Source: Cellvibrionaceae bacterium (GTDB lineage Bacteria > Pseudomonadota > Gammaproteobacteria > Pseudomonadales > Cellvibrionaceae). Taken from it: a DNA stretch of 57,782 bases. Each line of letters begins with the position of its first letter. Positions within the stretch are counted from its first letter, which is position 1. Under the pieces are notes generated by a model. It made no database searches. It saw only the letters and a list, made by a program, of their open reading frames with translations, and was not told the DNA's origin. Positions 11,345-22,283 of this stretch are shown here, one piece after another. A program made the translations under genes and the position numbers. The stretch lies in the NCBI GenBank assembly GCA_024707385.1, contig JANPZW010000014.1, positions 1-57,782 on the forward strand. Direction: 5' to 3'.

Positions 11345-13343
11345 ATGAACAACAATAAAAATCGAATTTCGCTTGCCCTTTTACTGCCGGCTTTTTTATT
11401 CGCCATCATCAATGCCCATGCCGACGTCCGCCTGCCCCGCCTGCTCAGCGACGGCGCCATACTGCAGCGGGAAAAACCGGTGGATATTTGGGGGTGGGCG
11501 GACGAGGGAGAAAAAAGTCACGGTTGAATTCGCCGGCAAACGCTTCAGCGACGTCACCAAAGATGGCCGCTGGTCAATAAAACTGCCGCGCCAAAAAGCC
11601 GGTGGCCCTCACCAGCTGGTGATCACCGGCAACAACACCATTGAATTGCGCGATATCTGGTTTGGCGATTTGTGGGTCGCGGCCGGCCAATCCAATTTGG
11701 AGCTGCCCCTGCGCCGCGTTGCTCAGCGCTACCCGGAGGTGATTCCGAACACCAACCTGCCGCAGATCCGCCAGTTTTCTGTGCCGCTGATTTATTCAGT
11801 CGATAAAGCTCACGCCGATTATCAACAAGGCAGCTGGAAAACCGCCACCCCGGAAAATCTGTCGGAATTTTCCGCGGTCGGATTTTTCTTCGCCGAAGAA
11901 CTCTGGCAGCGCTACCAGGTTCCTGTCGGGATTTTGAGCCTCAGCGTCGGCGGTTCGCCCGCCCAGGCCTGGATGGGTGAAACTGCCCTGCAGAAATACC
12001 CTTATTACCTGGCGGAAGCCAATTTGTTCAAGGATGCAGACTATCTGCAAAACACCATCAAAAAAGACAAAGCCGCCAGCGATGCTTGGTACAACGCCGC
12101 TCAACAGCAAGATCAAGGAATGCAAGGAAATAAACCCTGGTTCGCGCAGCAAGCTGATACCGGGTGGAAAACCATCAACATTCCCGGCCGTTTTCTACAG
12201 CAAAATATCGAGTTCACCAACGGCGTTATCTGGCTGCAAAAAGAATTTGAATTGTCTGCAGAACAAGCCGACAACGCCAATACCACCTTGTGGCTCGGCG
12301 TATTGGTCGATGGTGACGATACCTATATCAACGGCGTAAAAGTTGGCAGCGTCGGTTATCAATATCCGCCGAGAATTTATCCCGTCCAGCCCGGAATTCT
12401 AAAAGCCGGCAAAAACACCGTCGCCGTGCGACTCACCAGCTACACCGGCAATCCAGGTGCAGTGGAAGACAAAATCTACGCATTGGATCTCGGCGGCCAG
12501 AAAATCGATTTATCCGGCGAATGGCGCTACAAAATCGGAATGCAATCCGGCCCCATGCCCGCCACCACCACCCTGCACTATTTGCCCGGCAGCCTCTTCA
12601 AAGCCAAACTCGCCCCCGCGTTTGATTTCAACATCAAAGGCGTTATCTGGTATCAGGGTGAATCCAACGTGCAACGCTCCAAAAGCCTGCACAAGATTCC
12701 AGCGAATCTCATCCCCACCACCAGCTCCGCAGAAGAATACGCCACCCTCTTCCCCGACCTCATTCGCGACTGGCGCAAACATTTCAACCAGGGCGACTTC
12801 CCGTTCCTTTTTGTCCAGCTCCCCAATTTCCTCAGAGCCCAACCTGAACCCGGCGAAAGCGAATGGGCCGAGCTGCGCCAAGCCCAGGCACAAGCCCTTA
12901 AACTCAAAAACACCGGCATGGTCGTTGCCATCGACACCGGCGAGTGGAACGACATACACCCCCTCAACAAAAAAGACATAGGCCACCGACTCGCGTTACA
13001 AGCAAGAAAAATCGCTTACGGTGAAAAGTCCTTAGTGGCATCAGGACCAACTTTTAAATCGGTTAAGCGCAAAGGCAATCAATTAATCATTCAATTCAAC
13101 AATGTTGGCAAAGGCTTACAAATGCGAGGAACCTCGCCGCAACATATCGCAATTGCCGGCGCGGATAAAAAGTTTGTCTGGGCTGAAGCTAAGGTGGAAG
13201 GCAATAAATTAGTGGCGTGGAGTGAGAACGTGAAAAATCCGGTTTGGGTTAGGTATGCCTGGGCGGATAATCCGGAGGGGGCGAATTTGTATAATTCGGA
13301 AGGGTTGCCGGCGCGGCCGTTTGAGGAAAAAGTAAGACACTAA
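11345..13343 (+). CDS. Secreted SASA-family (sialate O-acetylesterase-like) carbohydrate esterase, frameshifted
   Basis: About 665 aa after correction. A Sec signal peptide (ISLALLLPAFLFAIINAHA) precedes the mature protein. SGNH-type motifs are visible: VAAGQSNLEL holds the nucleophile Ser, GVIWYQGESN is the second block, and NDIHPLNKKDIGHRLA carries the Asp-x-x-His pair. The middle (~250-370) looks like the inserted jelly-roll found in this family. The frame breaks in an A6 run at 11511-11516; A5 gives GEKVTVEF and a length of 1,998 nt. Members in plant-cell-wall degraders often deacetylate xylan side groups rather than sialic acid, and the GH3 and TonB receptor nearby favour that reading. 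Substrate is inferred. A hairpin-like repeat (about 13350-13390) follows. Confidence 0.82.
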
Positions 13344-13429
13344 TTGCTTTTTTGAAGAAGCCAAAAGGCAAGGGCTTTTGAGCTCTTCAATCATCCAGTG
13401 AACTTCTACGCCATTCTTTTCCACGGTCA

Positions 13430-13457
13430 TTGAAATTCAGTTTTGATGGCATATAAT
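13430..13457 (+). promoter_or_regulatory. Candidate sigma-70 promoter
   Basis: TTGAAA (13430-13435) and TATAAT (13452-13457) are separated by 16 bp, close to the sigma-70 consensus. It lies 86 bp before the next start codon and would drive the small anchored protein gene, and perhaps the exported protein after it. Confidence 0.55.
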
Positions 13458-13542
13458 CGGCCACCCACGCAAGACGTGAACATCGCAACCAAGAATTTGG
13501 CAATCCGGATTAGCCAAACCAAACTCAAAAAAGGATATTGCA

Positions 13543-14139
13543 ATGCCGCTCCCATCAAAAAAACTTACTCTAGTCGGAACTGCATTCCTGGCGGCGCTCC
13601 TCATTTATCTGAACAAAACGTCAGATGCACCGCAATATGAGCTGGCAGCAACGCCCCCTATTGAGAAAAAAAACAACACTGCCACAATTGACATCTCCCG
13701 CACCGCAGAAAAAGCAGCCAAAGCCCCGCAGCCCGAGAAACGTATCATCGCCTCCCAACAGGAGGTTTCAGCAACAATTTTTGATTCTGATTACGCCGAC
13801 CAAATCGCCATAGATGCCGAAATTGACGCAGAGCGGACATCGCAACCATCTGAGCCTGAAGCGCAGGACGCTCACTGGGCTTTTGAAAAAGAAAACTATT
13901 ATATAAATCTGTTTAGTGAAGAAGAGTCATTATCTGGATTCGTCTTAAATGAAGCAAAATGCGAAGACTTTCAATGCAAACTATCCTTCCTCCTGGACGA
14001 TGAACAACAAAAAGACGACATCACGAACAAGCTTATGGAAAGACTTATATCCCAATCCGAAGATATCAGCGTTTCATTCGGTCTCAACACACCAAACCAT
14101 GAAGCGATACTCCATATAAAAAATGAAAAGCCAAACTAG
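13543..14139 (+). CDS. Hypothetical membrane-anchored acidic protein
   Basis: 198 aa, family not recognised. Residues ~6-25 (KLTLVGTAFLAALLIYL) form a signal anchor or uncleaved signal peptide. A low-complexity Ala/Lys/Pro-rich stretch (~35-75) probably acts as a periplasmic linker. The C-terminal part is acidic and holds two Cys (EAKCEDFQCKLSF) that could form a disulphide. The protein is likely anchored in the inner membrane facing the periplasm. A good promoter lies upstream, and a second exported protein follows 108 bp later on the same strand. No function can be assigned. Confidence 0.65.
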   Translation: MPLPSKKLTLVGTAFLAALLIYLNKTSDAPQYELAATPPIEKKNNTATIDISRTAEKAAKAPQPEKRIIASQQEVSATIFDSDYADQIAIDAEIDAERTSQPSEPEAQDAHWAFEKENYYINLFSEEESLSGFVLNEAKCEDFQCKLSFLLDDEQQKDDITNKLMERLISQSEDISVSFGLNTPNHEAILHIKNEKPN

Positions 14140-14247
14140 GAATTTTCGGTATCAAATACCGGAAATCATTGCCAATGGATGGCAGTGAATCAGCGTGGAT
14201 TCCAGCTGAATCATCAGGGAATTATTAGCGTCAATCAGGAGACATTC

Positions 14248-14778
14248 ATGAATAAGCTCACACTTTCATCCCTCGCACTCGCGGCATCTTTGGGATCATT
14301 TTCAATTACCGCAAACGCAGAAAGCTGCACCTGGGGATTGAGCAGCTTTACAATTTCATCGACCAATCAAACCTACACCAACGTATTTGCGTGCCAAAAC
14401 AACGGCGCAACCTTGGCGACCAAAACCGTTGTAGTACGGGCAAAAGTAGCGCCTTCATGTACTGTTACGATAAATAACAGCCTCTACTCCAACCTCGGGA
14501 CTTGCAACACGCCGGACATCCAAAGCAACACCAATCCTGCCCCCGGCAGCAAAGTGTGTGAATTTAACGACCCCAGCACAGGCACAACTCCCGGCTGCAC
14601 ACAAAATGGCATTGGCGGAGGTGGCGGTACGATTGCTTACCAAGTCAGCAAAAATGGCCAACCACTTTTGGTTGTATCGAAAACAACCGGCCAAAATAAT
14701 TGGTGCACGCTTGCAGGCGAAAACACCAATTACCGAGCCAGTGGGGACTGCAATAACTATAGAGTCTACGCGAAATAA
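14248..14778 (+). CDS. Small exported Cys-rich protein
   Basis: 176 aa from the ATG at 14248, chosen because CAGGAG sits 6 nt upstream and a clean signal peptide follows (LTLSSLALAASLGSFSITANA, cleavage before ESC). The open frame extends 23 codons further upstream, but that part lacks signal character. The mature part has eight Cys spaced along a Ser/Thr/Asn-rich chain and a GIGGGGGT loop, consistent with a disulphide-stabilised periplasmic or secreted domain. I do not recognise the family. It ends at a strong hairpin. Confidence 0.7.
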   Translation: MNKLTLSSLALAASLGSFSITANAESCTWGLSSFTISSTNQTYTNVFACQNNGATLATKTVVVRAKVAPSCTVTINNSLYSNLGTCNTPDIQSNTNPAPGSKVCEFNDPSTGTTPGCTQNGIGGGGGTIAYQVSKNGQPLLVVSKTTGQNNWCTLAGENTNYRASGDCNNYRVYAK

Positions 14779-14788
14779 CCACACAGTA

Positions 14789-14808
14789 CCGCCAGGCATC
14801 CCTGGCGG
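14789..14808. terminator. Hairpin terminator between convergent genes
   Basis: CCGCCAGG-CATC-CCTGGCGG forms an 8-bp perfect stem with a 4-nt loop, followed on the plus strand by GCTCTAATTTATT. It lies between the stops of the exported protein and the DUF6445 gene and could serve both. Confidence 0.6.
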
Positions 14809-14829
14809 GCTCTAATTTATTGCGAACGC

Positions 14830-15542
14830 TCAAAACACATCGATAAAACTATTGATCGACAATCTGCCAGTTAGTGGGTCGGCATCCGGATAAAAATCCT
14901 TCGCAAGAGATCCAGAGTGCAGCGAGTTACGCCTATATACGATCATTCGATTGAACACCGCATCAGCCGACATTATCTGCTCATAAAGCGCAGTATCGCC
15001 ACAGATATACTCCGGCTCTGGCATGTTTGGACCGTTATTCTCACTTTCCAACGAGCGGAAATACGTCTCCCCCCGAGATTCGTCAATACTTTCATAGCCA
15101 GTTTTTCTATGGCGATAAAAGGAAGTTCCACCCAGATTTTTTTTGAAGAGATAATGTACGGTTGCAATTCCATTACTTTGAAGCGAGTCAAAGTGGGGGG
15201 ATTCGTTGCAGCATTCCGAGCTGACGGGCAGGCGTTGTAATCAAGGAAAAAATGGCACATCAAAAGCTTCAGCTGGGTTTCATCAGAACAAAGGACCCCT
15301 TTCAAAATCTGCCGCAGATGACGCAAAAGAAATGATTGATATGAGGATGGTGCCGCTGCACGCACGCCAGGAAAAAAACGCCCTGCCGGAGAGAATTTAA
15401 GATGGGTCGCAGCCTCGACCAACGATTCAGGGTTGGCGACAAAATTGTCTATAACAACCAATGGCGCATTTTCGTTCCCAAAATGGCAGACCTTAACAGA
15501 CAGCTCTGGATGGGGCTTTATTTCAACATCAACGTCAGACAT
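14830..15542 (-). CDS. DUF6445 family protein, putative 2OG-Fe(II) oxygenase-like, frameshifted
   Basis: About 236 aa after two corrections. The N-terminus (ELSVKVCHFGNENAPLVVIDNF) and the C-terminus (ALYEQIMSADAVFNRMIVYR) match DUF6445, a family recurrent beside tryptophan-halogenase-like genes. Two +1 errors explain the breaks: an A6 run at 15247-15252 (T6 on the coding strand) and a G6 run at 15195-15200. Dropping one base from each restores SLITTPARQLGMLQRIPHFDSLQ and then LFKKNLGGTSFYRHRKTGYES, giving 711 nt. HFD plus the later H could be an iron-binding HxD...H set; that is inference. The start overlaps the halogenase stop by 8 nt (ATGTCTGA), implying coupled translation. Confidence 0.75.
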
Positions 15543-17028
15543 GACTGACTTTACCTACGTCTGACGGACAATACGACTTCAAAAATGTTTCATGCTCAGG
15601 AAGCTTATCCACCATTTGCGCGACTTGGGCTTTTAGCTGCCTTAAGAAATCGCGCAGCTGTGCATCGGGCATAAGCCGTGCGAACGGATGGTAGGACGTG
15701 GGCATAATACCCTGACCCATCATTACCTGAACCCACGAGTCAACTCGGAAAAGCTCCCCCCCTGCCTGATAGGCTTGCGCATCTCCCGCAAAAATCTCCA
15801 GCCTTTGACGCAGACTATCTGGAACTTCCATGTCCTTACAGAAACGCCAGAATGGAGTATCTTCCCTGGATGTCGCCTTATAGTGAAGGATGATGAAGTC
15901 TCGGATTTTTTCGAGCTCGTCGTATGCGACCTGATTGTAATGAGCGACGATAGATTCACCAATCCCCGAAAAGGGAAACATCTGCATAAGCCGGGTGATA
16001 CCCATCATAATCAAATGAATGCTCGTCGACTCAAGGGGTTCCAAGAAGCCGCTGGACAAACCGATTGCGACGCAGTTTTTATTCCAGATTTTACGACGAC
16101 GACCGGTTCGGAATTTAATGACTCTCGGCTGGGATACTGGCTCCCCATCAATGTTCTGCAGCAAAAATTCCTTGGCCTTGTCGTCATTGAGATATCGACT
16201 GCAATATACAAGACCATTACCCACTCGATGCTGCAATGGAATCTGCCATTGCCAACCGTAATCTCGCGATATGGAGCGGGTATAGGGAACTGCAGGGCGA
16301 ACAGAGGTGGTTTGCACGGCGGCAGCCGAATCACAGGGCAGCCAATGAGTCCAATCCTCATACCCCGTATGCAAGGTCTGCTCAATAAGAACACCGCGAA
16401 AGCCGGTGCAATCGATAAACAAATCCCCGCCAACTGACACTCCCGACTCAAGATCGATGGACTCGATAAAACCCGTGGTGCGGTTCTGATTGACCCGAGC
16501 AATTTTTCCCTCGATCCTCTTTACACCTTTTTCCTCACTCAATCGACGCAAAAAGGCAGCGTAACGCCCCGCATCCAGATGATAGGCATAGTTGATAGAA
16601 GCATCTGGACCCGTTGCGAATTTATTCGCCCTGGCAGCCACATGTTCAAAGCAGTAATCACCAAACTCTTCCGCCATTCCTTTTTCTTTTGCACATAACC
16701 AGAAGTGATGAAAATCAGCCAACCAAGTCTCTCGGCCAGTTTTACCAAATGAGTGGATATACTTTTGGCCAATTTCACCCCAGTTTTCAAAGCTAATCCC
16801 TAACTTGAACGTGGCCGAGGTGGCCCGCATAAACTCCTGCTCATCAATCTTCAATAACTTATGGAAAGTCCGCATTGGAGGAATAGAAGCTTCTCCGACT
16901 CCAACCGTACCAATCTCATCAGACTCAATGAGAACAATCTCCAAAATCTCTCCCATTTGCCGAGAGAGTGCGGCCGCTGTAATCCAACCCGCAGTACCAC
17001 CTCCGGCAATTACGACCTTTTTAATCAT
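15535..17028 (-). CDS. Flavin-dependent tryptophan halogenase family protein
   Basis: 497 aa, full length. The FAD-binding GxGxxG appears as GGGTAGW at residues 9-15. The halogenase signature WxWxIP is present as GWQWQIPL. The conserved Lys that forms the chloramine-type intermediate is in ATFKLGISF (about K75), and the PLEST block is intact. These residues suggest a working FADH2-dependent halogenase, though the substrate is unknown and need not be tryptophan. The ATG at 17028 is preferred since the protein then starts MIKKVVIAGGG; a GTG 12 nt upstream is the alternative. In the cupin / halogenase / DUF6445 set next to SapC and a TonB receptor, members are usually annotated trp halogenase without a known product. 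Confidence 0.9.
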   Translation of the reverse strand: MIKKVVIAGGGTAGWITAAALSRQMGEILEIVLIESDEIGTVGVGEASIPPMRTFHKLLKIDEQEFMRATSATFKLGISFENWGEIGQKYIHSFGKTGRETWLADFHHFWLCAKEKGMAEEFGDYCFEHVAARANKFATGPDASINYAYHLDAGRYAAFLRRLSEEKGVKRIEGKIARVNQNRTTGFIESIDLESGVSVGGDLFIDCTGFRGVLIEQTLHTGYEDWTHWLPCDSAAAVQTTSVRPAVPYTRSISRDYGWQWQIPLQHRVGNGLVYCSRYLNDDKAKEFLLQNIDGEPVSQPRVIKFRTGRRRKIWNKNCVAIGLSSGFLEPLESTSIHLIMMGITRLMQMFPFSGIGESIVAHYNQVAYDELEKIRDFIILHYKATSREDTPFWRFCKDMEVPDSLRQRLEIFAGDAQAYQAGGELFRVDSWVQVMMGQGIMPTSYHPFARLMPDAQLRDFLRQLKAQVAQMVDKLPEHETFLKSYCPSDVGKVSHV

Positions 17029-17078
17029 GGCTAAACTCACTGAATACTTAAAATGAACTGATACGAAAGATGAAATTA

Positions 17079-18126
17079 TTATCGATTCAATTTGTTGATT
17101 ATTTTTGTCCGCATCTGCCTTGCCAGCACATCATCGATTTCCCCGAGAGCGCCCCAAGCATGATCTGGCAAATGCTTTCGCGGCACCTCTGGATCACCAA
17201 AAATGTAATAATCAAAAATGTGTTTCCAAGCCATTTTTTCACGATGAGGACGGTCCCGAATAGAAAGCAACGCCAACTCAAAAGCGTTGATCGCCTGCCC
17301 GTGAATTTTGGGGAAAGTATTCCACCAGTACTGAATCAATACATTGAATGGCGCCAGTGATTCCACATGATGCCACCACATACAAGGTATATACAGCACA
17401 TCACCCGACTCCATCTCCGCAACCATTCCCGACTTCAACGCTTCTGAAAATCGTGGGTATCGCTCCAGATCCGGGCTCCGAAAGTCGACCATGGAAATCG
17501 CAGGCCCCCGGGGGTCAGATCAAGGGGCCCAGGATATAAGTTGTGAATCTGCTCCGGCGGGAACAGCGTAAATCGACGCGAGCCAACCACACAGCAGGCC
17601 ATATTGGACTGCGCATCATAGTGGCAGGGGAGGTGGTCTGGTTGCCGATCCAGATACCATATAACGGATCTCCTGGCACCATCGGAACATTAACAAAACA
17701 CTCTTTATTAAAGCTGAGTTCGTGCTCTTCCCGCACACCAGGAAAAAACACTTCAGCAATATTAGAAGGAATATACCGAACAGGAGAGTTACTTTTGCAG
17801 GAGAACTCGAGCAACTCATCCAATACCATATGAAGATCGGCTCTATGAGTTTTGAAATTGAGCTGACTTACATCACGATTGTACGAAAGATACCCGCCAG
17901 TATTAGCATCAGCAAAATAAGCAGCAGCTGGCTTGCCGGAATATCGCTTCTTCAAAAATTCGATCGCTGAGGCAGTTGACTCCAACCCTGCCTTCACCAA
18001 TGGCCACTCAGTCACAACACCTTTCAATAAAACCGGCTTATCAGAAATAAAGATTTCACCCGGAATATTGTCGGCATTAAATCCTTCGATTGCTTCAACC
18101 TTATTTGCCACAACCACCTCAGACAT
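17079..18126 (-). CDS. Cupin-like (JmjC / cupin_8) dioxygenase-type protein, frameshifted
   Basis: About 349 aa after correction. The N-terminal part (EAIEGFNADNIPGEIF, KPVLLKGVVTEWPL) and the C-terminal part (YIPCMWWHHVESL, FNVLIQYWWN) match cupin_8 / JmjC-like proteins. Between them the restored frame reads CHYDAQSNMACCVVGSRRF, so the HxD pair and the distal His of an Fe(II) site are all present. Two one-base deletions, in a G4 run at 17627-17630 and a C5 run at 17505-17509, explain the breaks; the repaired length is 1,050 nt. Family members are 2-oxoglutarate-dependent hydroxylases or close relatives. It lies 50 bp upstream of the halogenase in the same orientation. Confidence 0.8.
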
Positions 18127-18151
18127 TCAAACCACCCATGCTTTTAGCTTC

Positions 18152-18899
18152 TCATGATTTTAGGCTTGAATTTTTAATCTCGATCAATTTCTTAACATTA
18201 CTTAAAGAAGACAAAACCAAAAAAGCGCCTTGCAAAAAGCCGGAACGATTCAATTTTTCCAGCGCAGCTCCATCCAGGCTCAGTAGCCGCTCTTCACTGA
18301 TAGTGTAATTACCTTCGATGCTATATTTTTCACCATTATTCAGTTCAATCTTGATTGCTATTGGTTCAATAAGTTGGAACTCTTCAAACATTCTGAACAT
18401 CACAGCACTCATACTCATGCCAGAATGAATTCCCTGCAAAATCGTGCTTATTTTCTCCAGATATGGCGCCGCACCACCATACTCACGAAACAAAGGCTCA
18501 CCTTCGACAAAACTAACCCTTGGACTTTCCAAATCAACATGAATTACCGGCTCTTTTTCACTACCGCCCTGAGAAGACTGATCTTGAAAACCAATCAAAA
18601 AGGGACCCCCGCGCAATAACACCTGGAACATAATTAGCGTTCCAGCCTCCATTCTTATCATCACTCTCCCCTGATAGAAAAAGGTTTTCGCCCTTCTTGA
18701 AACCCAGCAGAGCAATCGACTGATATAGCCCCGTCTCCTGATTTTTCTGAAAAAGAATTGGATACTCCTTGTGAACATCGCCAAATTCGGATGGAAATGT
18801 AAGGGTACTAGCCACGTTATCGCCATATAAGGCCGAATAACCAGGTCTCACCTTTAAATCTTTATGTTCAACATTATTCAACAATACATGCTTTGGCAT
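18152..18899 (-). CDS. SapC family protein, frameshifted
   Basis: About 248 aa after correction. The opening (MPKHVLLNNVEHKDLKV) and the segment FPSEFGDVHKEYPILFQKN are typical of SapC-family proteins, named after a Campylobacter S-layer-associated protein; their function in this setting is unknown. One extra G in the run read as C5 at 18606-18610 breaks the frame; removing it gives IARGPFLIGFQDQ and 747 nt. It sits between the TonB receptor and the cupin gene, all minus strand. Downstream of a TonB receptor it is commonly assumed to help substrate uptake, but that is inference. Confidence 0.78.
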
Positions 18900-18921
18900 T
18901 AGAAACTCACCGCTAGATCAA

Positions 18922-18950
18922 ATAAAAAAGGCCGCTATAAAGCGGCCTTA
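18922..18950 (-). terminator. Rho-independent terminator of the TonB receptor gene
   Basis: On the minus strand AGGCCGCT-TTAT-AGCGGCCT is followed by a T-rich tract (TTTTTTATTT). It lies 34 bp after the receptor stop and before the SapC start, so SapC probably has a separate promoter or depends on read-through. Confidence 0.8.
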
Positions 18951-18983
18951 TATCATAACAATTGCCTAACCAATGGCAACGTA

Positions 18984-21900
18984 TTAGAAGGTATAACGAA
19001 CACCCAGAGCGTATCGCGCACCCAGATCATACAACTCTTCAATCATACGCTCTGAACGGCCGTGAGTACGAATGTCTTCACCAGTGATGTTCAGACCTTC
19101 AAACGATACGTTCAAACCTTCAACCATCGGTATTTCATAGCTGATGTTGAAGTCGATCTGAGCGTACTCTTCTACATACACCGGGTTGCGCGCATTGCTG
19201 CGGCTTGCGTTGTTCAGGTATTTATCACGCCAGTTATAAGCCAAACGCGCTTGAATACCGTAGTTTTCGTACATTAACACCAAGTTAGCAGTGTCGCTCA
19301 AGCCGAGAAGTGCAAACTGGCTAACTGAAGGATCAGCATTGTCGTTGTACTTCACATCACCACGAACCAGGGTGTAGTTGGCAGCCACACCAAAACCAGT
19401 TTCACCAAAGAAGTGTTGGACGGCCAATTCAGAACCGTACAATTTAGCTTCTCGGTTATTGATCGGCTTGCTTACCTGCCAAACAGTCTCTGGATCATTC
19501 GGAGCAGCATTAATGTCATAGAGGAAAGCAATTTCTTGCTCAAAAGCAACTTGGGTACCTGCTGCGATTGCCGCCGAATAATCTGCTGCTGTCCGACCAT
19601 TCGCCTGTGCAGCTGTCATTGTAAACAGCGATGTATCATTGATCGGAATACCCGCTGCCTGCAACGCCGCAGCTGCCGCCTGCACTCGCGGACCACTGGT
19701 CACATCCTGAATGAATCCATATTCAGAAAGCGTACGACGAGTTTGCTCAGTGCCGACAAAGTTATTTACGCGTTTCTCAAAGAAACCCAAAGAAACATAG
19801 CTCGTATCGTCAAAGTACCATTCCGCCGACACGTCCATATTGTTTGATTCAATGGAATCAAACCTGGGTTTCCGACGTTTACAGTAGGTTGCGAACCGTT
19901 ATATACGGAACCACCACCTGAGCCAAAGTTGCTGGCGGAAGAAGCCAGGCTACCAAAGCCAGCGCGCGCAATGGTTTTGCTGTATGAAGCACGGCCTACG
20001 ACGGAATCAGAAAATTTGACGTCGAAGTCGATACTTGGCAGCAGATTGTCGTAACTTGCTTTCGCAGAGAATGGTGGTGATTGTTGACGCTCTCATCACC
20101 TGGAAGTCGTTATTGTCCTGCCATTGCAAATAGGTCGGGACCAACATATCCGAAACTGAAGTTACGTCAGTAGTTTCATAACGCAATCCCACCAGGGTGG
20201 TGGTATCCAAACCACCCAAAGAACCCTCCATCTTAGCCTGAACGTAAAGAGCGGTAATTTCCTCTTTAATATTGTCATTCAACGACAAGTTAGGATTATA
20301 AGCGAGAACATTGCCCCTACCTGCGTACAGCGGATTGTCAATCAATGACTGAGCGATATCTTCTGCATTGCCTTTAAAGCCAAACTGAAATGATTGAGAC
20401 GCATTATAATCATCAAAATCCGAAAGATTATAGAACTCAAACAGATCGGAAGGGATGTCACCTACGTTCGCAATACCCCAGTCGCCAAATGCCATATATC
20501 GGTCAGATGCCTGAGCCGACATTTCAAGTGTTCTTCTCTCAACCCCGAAATCGAATTGGCCATTGTCGAATTCAAAAGAACCATCCAACTTCGCCTGTTG
20601 CACATCGGTAGTTTGTGCAGCATAGAACACCCGCACCACCTGCGAGCCAATATCACCAGCATCAAACTGATCGTTGTTGTTGCCTCGGTAAACGGCAGTT
20701 GGTGTCACTCCTGCACCAAATGTCTGCTGTGGAACTCCATTTACTACGACAGGATTACCGCTACCATCCAACGCCGGATTCCAGGTTTGAGCCCAAACAG
20801 GAAAGCGTATATCAGCGCCGTTGACTTGATAATTTCTTGGTGCAAAATCAGGGGTGCGAGGATCGCGAAGCGTAGTGGTCGCCTGGATGCCATCATCGAA
20901 ATTCATGTTGTACAACGGCAGATCACCACTGAAGTCGATCCAATGAGAAGTTTGGATCGGAGCACCAATACTTGCAGCAATTTCACCGCTCTTGCCTGGA
21001 CCGACCGGCAAACTTTCCATGGTAGAGTCGTGAAGGTCGAAAGCAAGGCTAAAAGTATCAGACGCCTGCCATTCCAAATTAAAGCCGACCGACTCAAGAG
21101 TATTTTCTTGCTGGCGCAATTGCTGCTCGAAACCCTGATCGCGAGGACCAGCTGTCTCATGAATAAAGATAGGTGTCGCCACCTCGTCATTACTGAATAC
21201 TACAGCATCAATTGAGTTTTCGTTGGCCAACCAGCTTGTAGACTCACCCCTACGTTCGAAAAGCTCGTTTTGCGCGAATGTGTAATCCAATGTTGTCTTG
21301 AGGTTTTCGTTGGGAGCAAACTGGAAAACCACCTGCGCATTGGTACGTGTACGCTCAAGATCGGAGAATACGTAACGGATATCATTCGGACGACCATACA
21401 ACTGGCCAGGAGCAGGAGCGTTATAAATACCTTTCAGCTCATCAGCAAATTCAACATTTGTCCCAGTACGCATTGCATTCAAGTCTGGGATACCTGCCCT
21501 CTGCTGCAGGCCAGGTGCAAACGAAAACAGATTATTACCTTCACCCCAACGGGCAATTTGCCACTCGTTTTCTGACACACCCGTGGAGCCTGAATGACGT
21601 TCTTGACGGCTCAATGACAAGCCAACACCGAACATTTCATTGTCATCGGTCCAGCTGACAATACCGGAAACCTCTGGAGTTACATCATCACCAGTGCGGT
21701 TTGTTGTATCATTCAGAGCTTTGGCGCCAACGCTGAACTGCAAACCCGGGTTATCCAGAGGGCGCGCGGTATTAACATTGATGCTCGCACCGATACCACC
21801 AGTCGCAACGCTCGCTCTACCAGTTTTATAGACTTCAACAGCCGATACGTTTTCTGATGCGATGTTGGCAAAGTCAAATGCACGGGTAGAACCACCTCTA

Positions 21901-22283
21901 GTACCGCCCGCACCACTACCACCACCATAAACGTTGGCAGTTGGCATGGTTCGGCCGTTCAAGGTAATCATATTGAACTCGCCACCGAAACCGCGGACGG
22001 TGACTTCCGAACCCTCGCCGTTGGAACGGCTGATTGATACACCAGTAATACGCTGGAGAGATTCTGCCAGGTTGGTGTCTGGGAACTTACCCATATCTTC
22101 GGAGGTAATAGCGTCAACAACACCCGTTGCATCTCGCTTAACATCCATAGATGCCTGCGCCGACGCCCGGATACCGGTAACGATCACTTCTTCAACGATC
22201 GGGTTTTCTTGAGCCAATGCGTAATTGGAGCTGCCCGCAACGAGCGCCACAATAGCAGCAGAGAGTTTATTTTTATTGAACAT
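18984..22283 (-). CDS. TonB-dependent receptor, outer membrane, frameshifted
   Basis: About 1,100 aa. The signal peptide (LSAAIVALVAGSSNYALA) is followed by a TonB-box-like EEVIVTGIRASAQ, then the plug domain with DTNLAESLQRITGVSI and GFGGEFNMITLNGRTMP. The chain ends ALGVRYTF, with the terminal Phe needed for barrel assembly. The frame is broken near 20065-20095 (two shifts) and near 19855; between these, the restored frame reads ASYDNLLPSIDFDVKFSD and GRASYSKTIAR, as expected for barrel strands. It is of the large type used for oligosaccharides in this group of bacteria, and the GH3 enzyme upstream suggests xylo-oligosaccharides. GGGGAA precedes the ATG. Confidence 0.88.

Noticed and set aside
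15195..15252. Homopolymer breaks as phase-variation switches
   Set aside because: Similar breaks occur in ihfA and pheT, where switching is implausible, so error is simpler.
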